This document shows positions 5,616 through 6,997 of a stretch of 6,997 bases of DNA, piece after piece. The position numbers were made by a program, and so were the translations under genes. How positions within the stretch are numbered: the first letter of the stretch is position 1; every line of letters starts with the position of its first letter. The notes below the pieces were generated by a model, which saw nothing but the letters and a program-made list of their open reading frames with translations, was not told where the DNA came from and made no database searches. Source of the stretch: Bacillota bacterium (lineage in GTDB: Bacteria; Bacillota; Clostridia; Oscillospirales; Acutalibacteraceae); assembly GCA_023401495.1 (NCBI GenBank), contig JAEXDU010000236.1, positions 1 to 6,997 on the forward strand, written 5' to 3'.

Positions 5616-5957
5616 ATGGAAAAAAGAAAAAACTATCTGGATTTTGTGCCGATCCTGAATCCTCAAAATTCATGGGACGAAAAGGACGGCATTGTCACAG
5701 TCCACATGGTGCATAAGGGCATTCACCACGTGATCGCCCAAAAGCTGTTCCATTCGCCCCGCGTAAGCCATATCGCACTGGATACCTTTGGCAGTTTTGT
5801 GTGGAAGAAAATAGACGGCGTGCGGACTGTGGGCGATATAGCGGACGAAATGAAGGCGCATTTCGGCGATCAGGCGGAACCGGTTTATAACCGTCTGGTT
5901 CACTATATGAAGATTTTGCAAAACAACCGTTTCGTTCAGTTCCAAAAGAAAAGATGA
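5616..5957 (+). CDS. PqqD-like (RRE-fold) small protein
   Basis: A 113-residue soluble protein starting at ATG 5616, 8 bases after GGGAG (5603-5607). The core (about residues 24-108) has the PqqD pattern: a beta-rich start (DGIVTVHM), then LDTFGSFVWKKIDGVRTVGDIADEM with the conserved W-x3-DG-x-RTV arrangement, then an acidic FGDQAEP segment and a final helix (YNRLVHYMKILQNNRFV). PqqD domains are peptide-binding winged-helix modules that present precursor peptides to modifying enzymes such as radical SAM proteins. None is visible here, so this is an orphan copy within the window. It is longer than typical PqqD (about 90 residues), with extra sequence at the N-terminus. Six His lie within residues 30-52, including HH at 37-38. 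Its placement between an OPT transporter and a dipeptidase suggests a role linked to peptide uptake, for example binding a short peptide, but that is inference. Confidence 0.82.
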   Translation: MEKRKNYLDFVPILNPQNSWDEKDGIVTVHMVHKGIHHVIAQKLFHSPRVSHIALDTFGSFVWKKIDGVRTVGDIADEMKAHFGDQAEPVYNRLVHYMKILQNNRFVQFQKKR

Positions 5958-5964
5958 AAACCTG

Positions 5965-5984
5965 ACCGGCGGAGCAGAGCCGGT
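5965..5984 (+). terminator. Possible weak terminator after the PqqD-like gene
   Basis: ACCGGC and GCCGGT form a 6-base-pair stem around an 8-base loop, starting 8 bases after the stop codon. A moderately T-rich ATGATTTCTTAT follows instead of a clean T-run. Partial termination or a 3'-end processing hairpin is possible. Confidence 0.4.
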
Positions 5985-6020
5985 ATGATTTCTTATGGTA
6001 ACGGAACAACGTACCCTTTG

Positions 6021-6042
6021 TGCAGAATCCAAGGATTTTGCA
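6021..6042 (+). promoter_or_regulatory. Near-perfect dyad over the pepD -35 box
   Basis: Arms TGCAGAATCC (6021-6030) and GGATTTTGCA (6033-6042) face each other across AA, with one mismatch in ten pairs. The right arm contains the -35 hexamer TTTGCA (6037-6042). The size and position are those of a dimeric repressor's operator, and the two-base centre is too short for a normal RNA loop. No regulator gene is visible in the window. Confidence 0.45.
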
Positions 6043-6065
6043 TGACGAGTGACGGATGTTATAAT
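6037..6065 (+). promoter_or_regulatory. Promoter of pepD
   Basis: TTTGCA (6037-6042; 4 of 6) and a perfect TATAAT (6060-6065) are 17 bases apart. Transcription would start near 6072, leaving a leader of about 139 nt before the pepD start. Confidence 0.6.
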
Positions 6066-6071
6066 AACAGA

Positions 6072-6210
6072 AATGAGATGCGGGAATAATTGGTTCATCC
6101 TTTAGCGGCGAACAGATCCCCGCTTCGAGTTTCAAGGTTCTCTCAGCCGTCGGCAGCTGGTTGCCGTAAACGGTGTGAGGTTCCTATTATACTGTAAAGG
6201 AGCTATCGTC
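6072..6210 (+). promoter_or_regulatory. Long structured leader of pepD
   Basis: Two structures can be drawn. The first has an outer stem GCGGG (6080-6084) with CCCGC (6118-6122) and an inner GTTC with GAAC. The second is a longer hairpin at 6142-6179, CTCA-CCGT-CGGCA with TGCCG-ACGG-TGAG, with small bulges and loop GCTGGT. Neither has a T-run, and I recognise no known riboswitch or T-box core. AAAGGAG (6196-6202) sits 8 bases before the ATG. Confidence 0.4.
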
Positions 6211-6997
6211 ATGGGAGTATTAGAGCATCTGGAACCGAAGAGTGTTTTTCATTTTTTTGAAGAGATTTCAGCGATCCCGCGCGGATCGACGAACACAAGG
6301 GCAATCAGCGACTGGTGCGTAAGCTTTGCGAAAGCGCGCGGGCTGGAATATCATCAGGACAGCTTCAACAATGTGATCATCATAAAAGAAGCGACACTGG
6401 GATACGAAAGTGCGGAGCCGATTATTCTGCAGGGCCATCTGGATATGGTCTGCGAGAAAGAGCCGGACTGCACCAAGGACATGGAGAAAGAAGGCATTGA
6501 TCTTGTGATCGATGGCGACCGGATTCGGGCCAAGGGCACCACGCTCGGCGGGGACAACGGTATCGCTGTCGCTATGGCGCTGGCTGTGCTCGACTCAAAG
6601 GAATTATCGCATCCCCGCGTCGAGGCGATTCTCACCATCGATGAGGAGATCGGTATGCTGGGCGCCATCCAACTGGACATGTCGCCTTTAAAGGGCAGAA
6701 AGCTCATTAACCTTGACTCTGAGGAGGAAGGGATTTTCACTGTGAGCTGCGCGGGCGGCAATATGACCCGTTGCCGTTTGCCCATTGCACGCGCACCGTA
6801 TTCCGGCACCGTGCTGAACATCACGGTGGGTGGTCTGCTCGGCGGCCATTCCGGTGCGGATATCGATAAGGGGCGCGCCAACGCCAGTATGCTGCTGGGC
6901 CGCCTGCTGTATGCGGTCAAGAAAAAGTCGGATTTCCGTTTGATCTCTGTAGAGGGCGGCAAAAAGGACAACGCGATCCCGCAGCAGTCGGAAGCTT
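6211..6997 (+). CDS. pepD: PepD aminoacyl-histidine dipeptidase (3' end missing)
   Basis: The frame opens at ATG 6211 behind AAAGGAG and stays open for 262 codons to the window edge, about half of the usual 480-490 residues. It is an M20C metallopeptidase (cytosolic beta-Ala-His / Xaa-His dipeptidase) that hydrolyses short peptides, classically carnosine and other His dipeptides, with two zinc ions. Catalytic residues seen are His76 and Asp78 in QGHLDMV, bridging Asp115 in TTLGGDNG, general base Glu145 and metal ligand Glu146 in IDEEIG, and Asp169 in NLDSEEEG. Each falls four residues before the numbering known for Gram-negative PepD (80, 82, 119, 149/150, 173). The start of the inserted lid domain (GGLLGGHSGADIDKGRANA) is present; the last His ligand lies beyond the window. 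Ile147 replaces the usual Thr of DEETG. It has its own promoter after the OPT/PqqD-like genes and would process imported peptides. Confidence 0.93.
   Translation, partial: MGVLEHLEPKSVFHFFEEISAIPRGSTNTRAISDWCVSFAKARGLEYHQDSFNNVIIIKEATLGYESAEPIILQGHLDMVCEKEPDCTKDMEKEGIDLVIDGDRIRAKGTTLGGDNGIAVAMALAVLDSKELSHPRVEAILTIDEEIGMLGAIQLDMSPLKGRKLINLDSEEEGIFTVSCAGGNMTRCRLPIARAPYSGTVLNITVGGLLGGHSGADIDKGRANASMLLGRLLYAVKKKSDFRLISVEGGKKDNAIPQQSEA

Noticed and set aside
5695..6135. Antisense frames opposite the PqqD-like gene and the pepD leader
   Set aside because: They cross the pepD promoter and leader, lack ribosome binding sites, and mirror a recognisable PqqD-like protein.
6188..6193. TATACT as a second pepD -10 box
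   Set aside because: No -35 at 16-18 bases, and transcription would start inside the ribosome binding site.
6354..6971. Antisense open frame of 205 residues at the right end
   Set aside because: The + strand frame here carries all the PepD catalytic motifs; the antisense product is Ser/Pro-rich with no recognisable domain.
1..6997. CRISPR arrays, insertion sequences, tRNA or rRNA genes
   Set aside because: No repeated spacer-like units, transposase frames, cloverleaf or rRNA sequence could be seen on either strand.

Overview
The window looks like a chromosomal segment of a Gram-positive Firmicute, most likely a gut-type clostridium (Oscillospiraceae/Ruminococcaceae-like). This is inferred from strong AGGAGG-type ribosome binding sites, two TTG starts, long A/T-flanked intrinsic terminators, consensus sigma-A-type promoters, and an OPT transporter next to a PqqD-like gene. 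No sequence search was possible. All seven genes supported here lie on the + strand.

Left block (1-1948): the 3' part of an RraA-family (HMG/CHA aldolase-like) gene, then a CitMHS-type carboxylate transporter 50 bp downstream. They look like one operon for uptake and cleavage or decarboxylation of a di- or tricarboxylate. The gene-poor spacer that follows (1949-2438) holds a weak hairpin, a promoter that could drive a small RNA of about 90 nt, a very strong terminator (2152-2197), a second perfect hairpin (2281-2321) and the promoter of the next unit.

Middle block (2439-3334): two small unrecognised genes. One encodes a soluble 137-residue protein and the other a three-helix membrane protein of 137 residues that starts with TTG. 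They are visibly more A/T-rich than their neighbours and look like an accessory pair. The next 310 bases hold no gene but contain a near-palindrome and the OPT promoter.

Right block (3554-6997): a TTG-started OPT-family peptide or metal-chelate transporter, a 113-residue PqqD-like (RRE-fold) protein, and the first 262 codons of an aminoacyl-histidine dipeptidase (PepD, M20C) that runs off the end. Together they suggest import of small peptides followed by cytosolic hydrolysis. The role of the PqqD-like protein is unknown, because no radical SAM enzyme or precursor peptide is visible.

The most interesting signals are regulatory. Two mutually exclusive hairpins lie between the OPT and PqqD-like genes, and one of them covers the PqqD-like ribosome binding site. 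A 10+10 dyad covers the -35 box of the pepD promoter, and pepD has a structured leader of about 140 nt.
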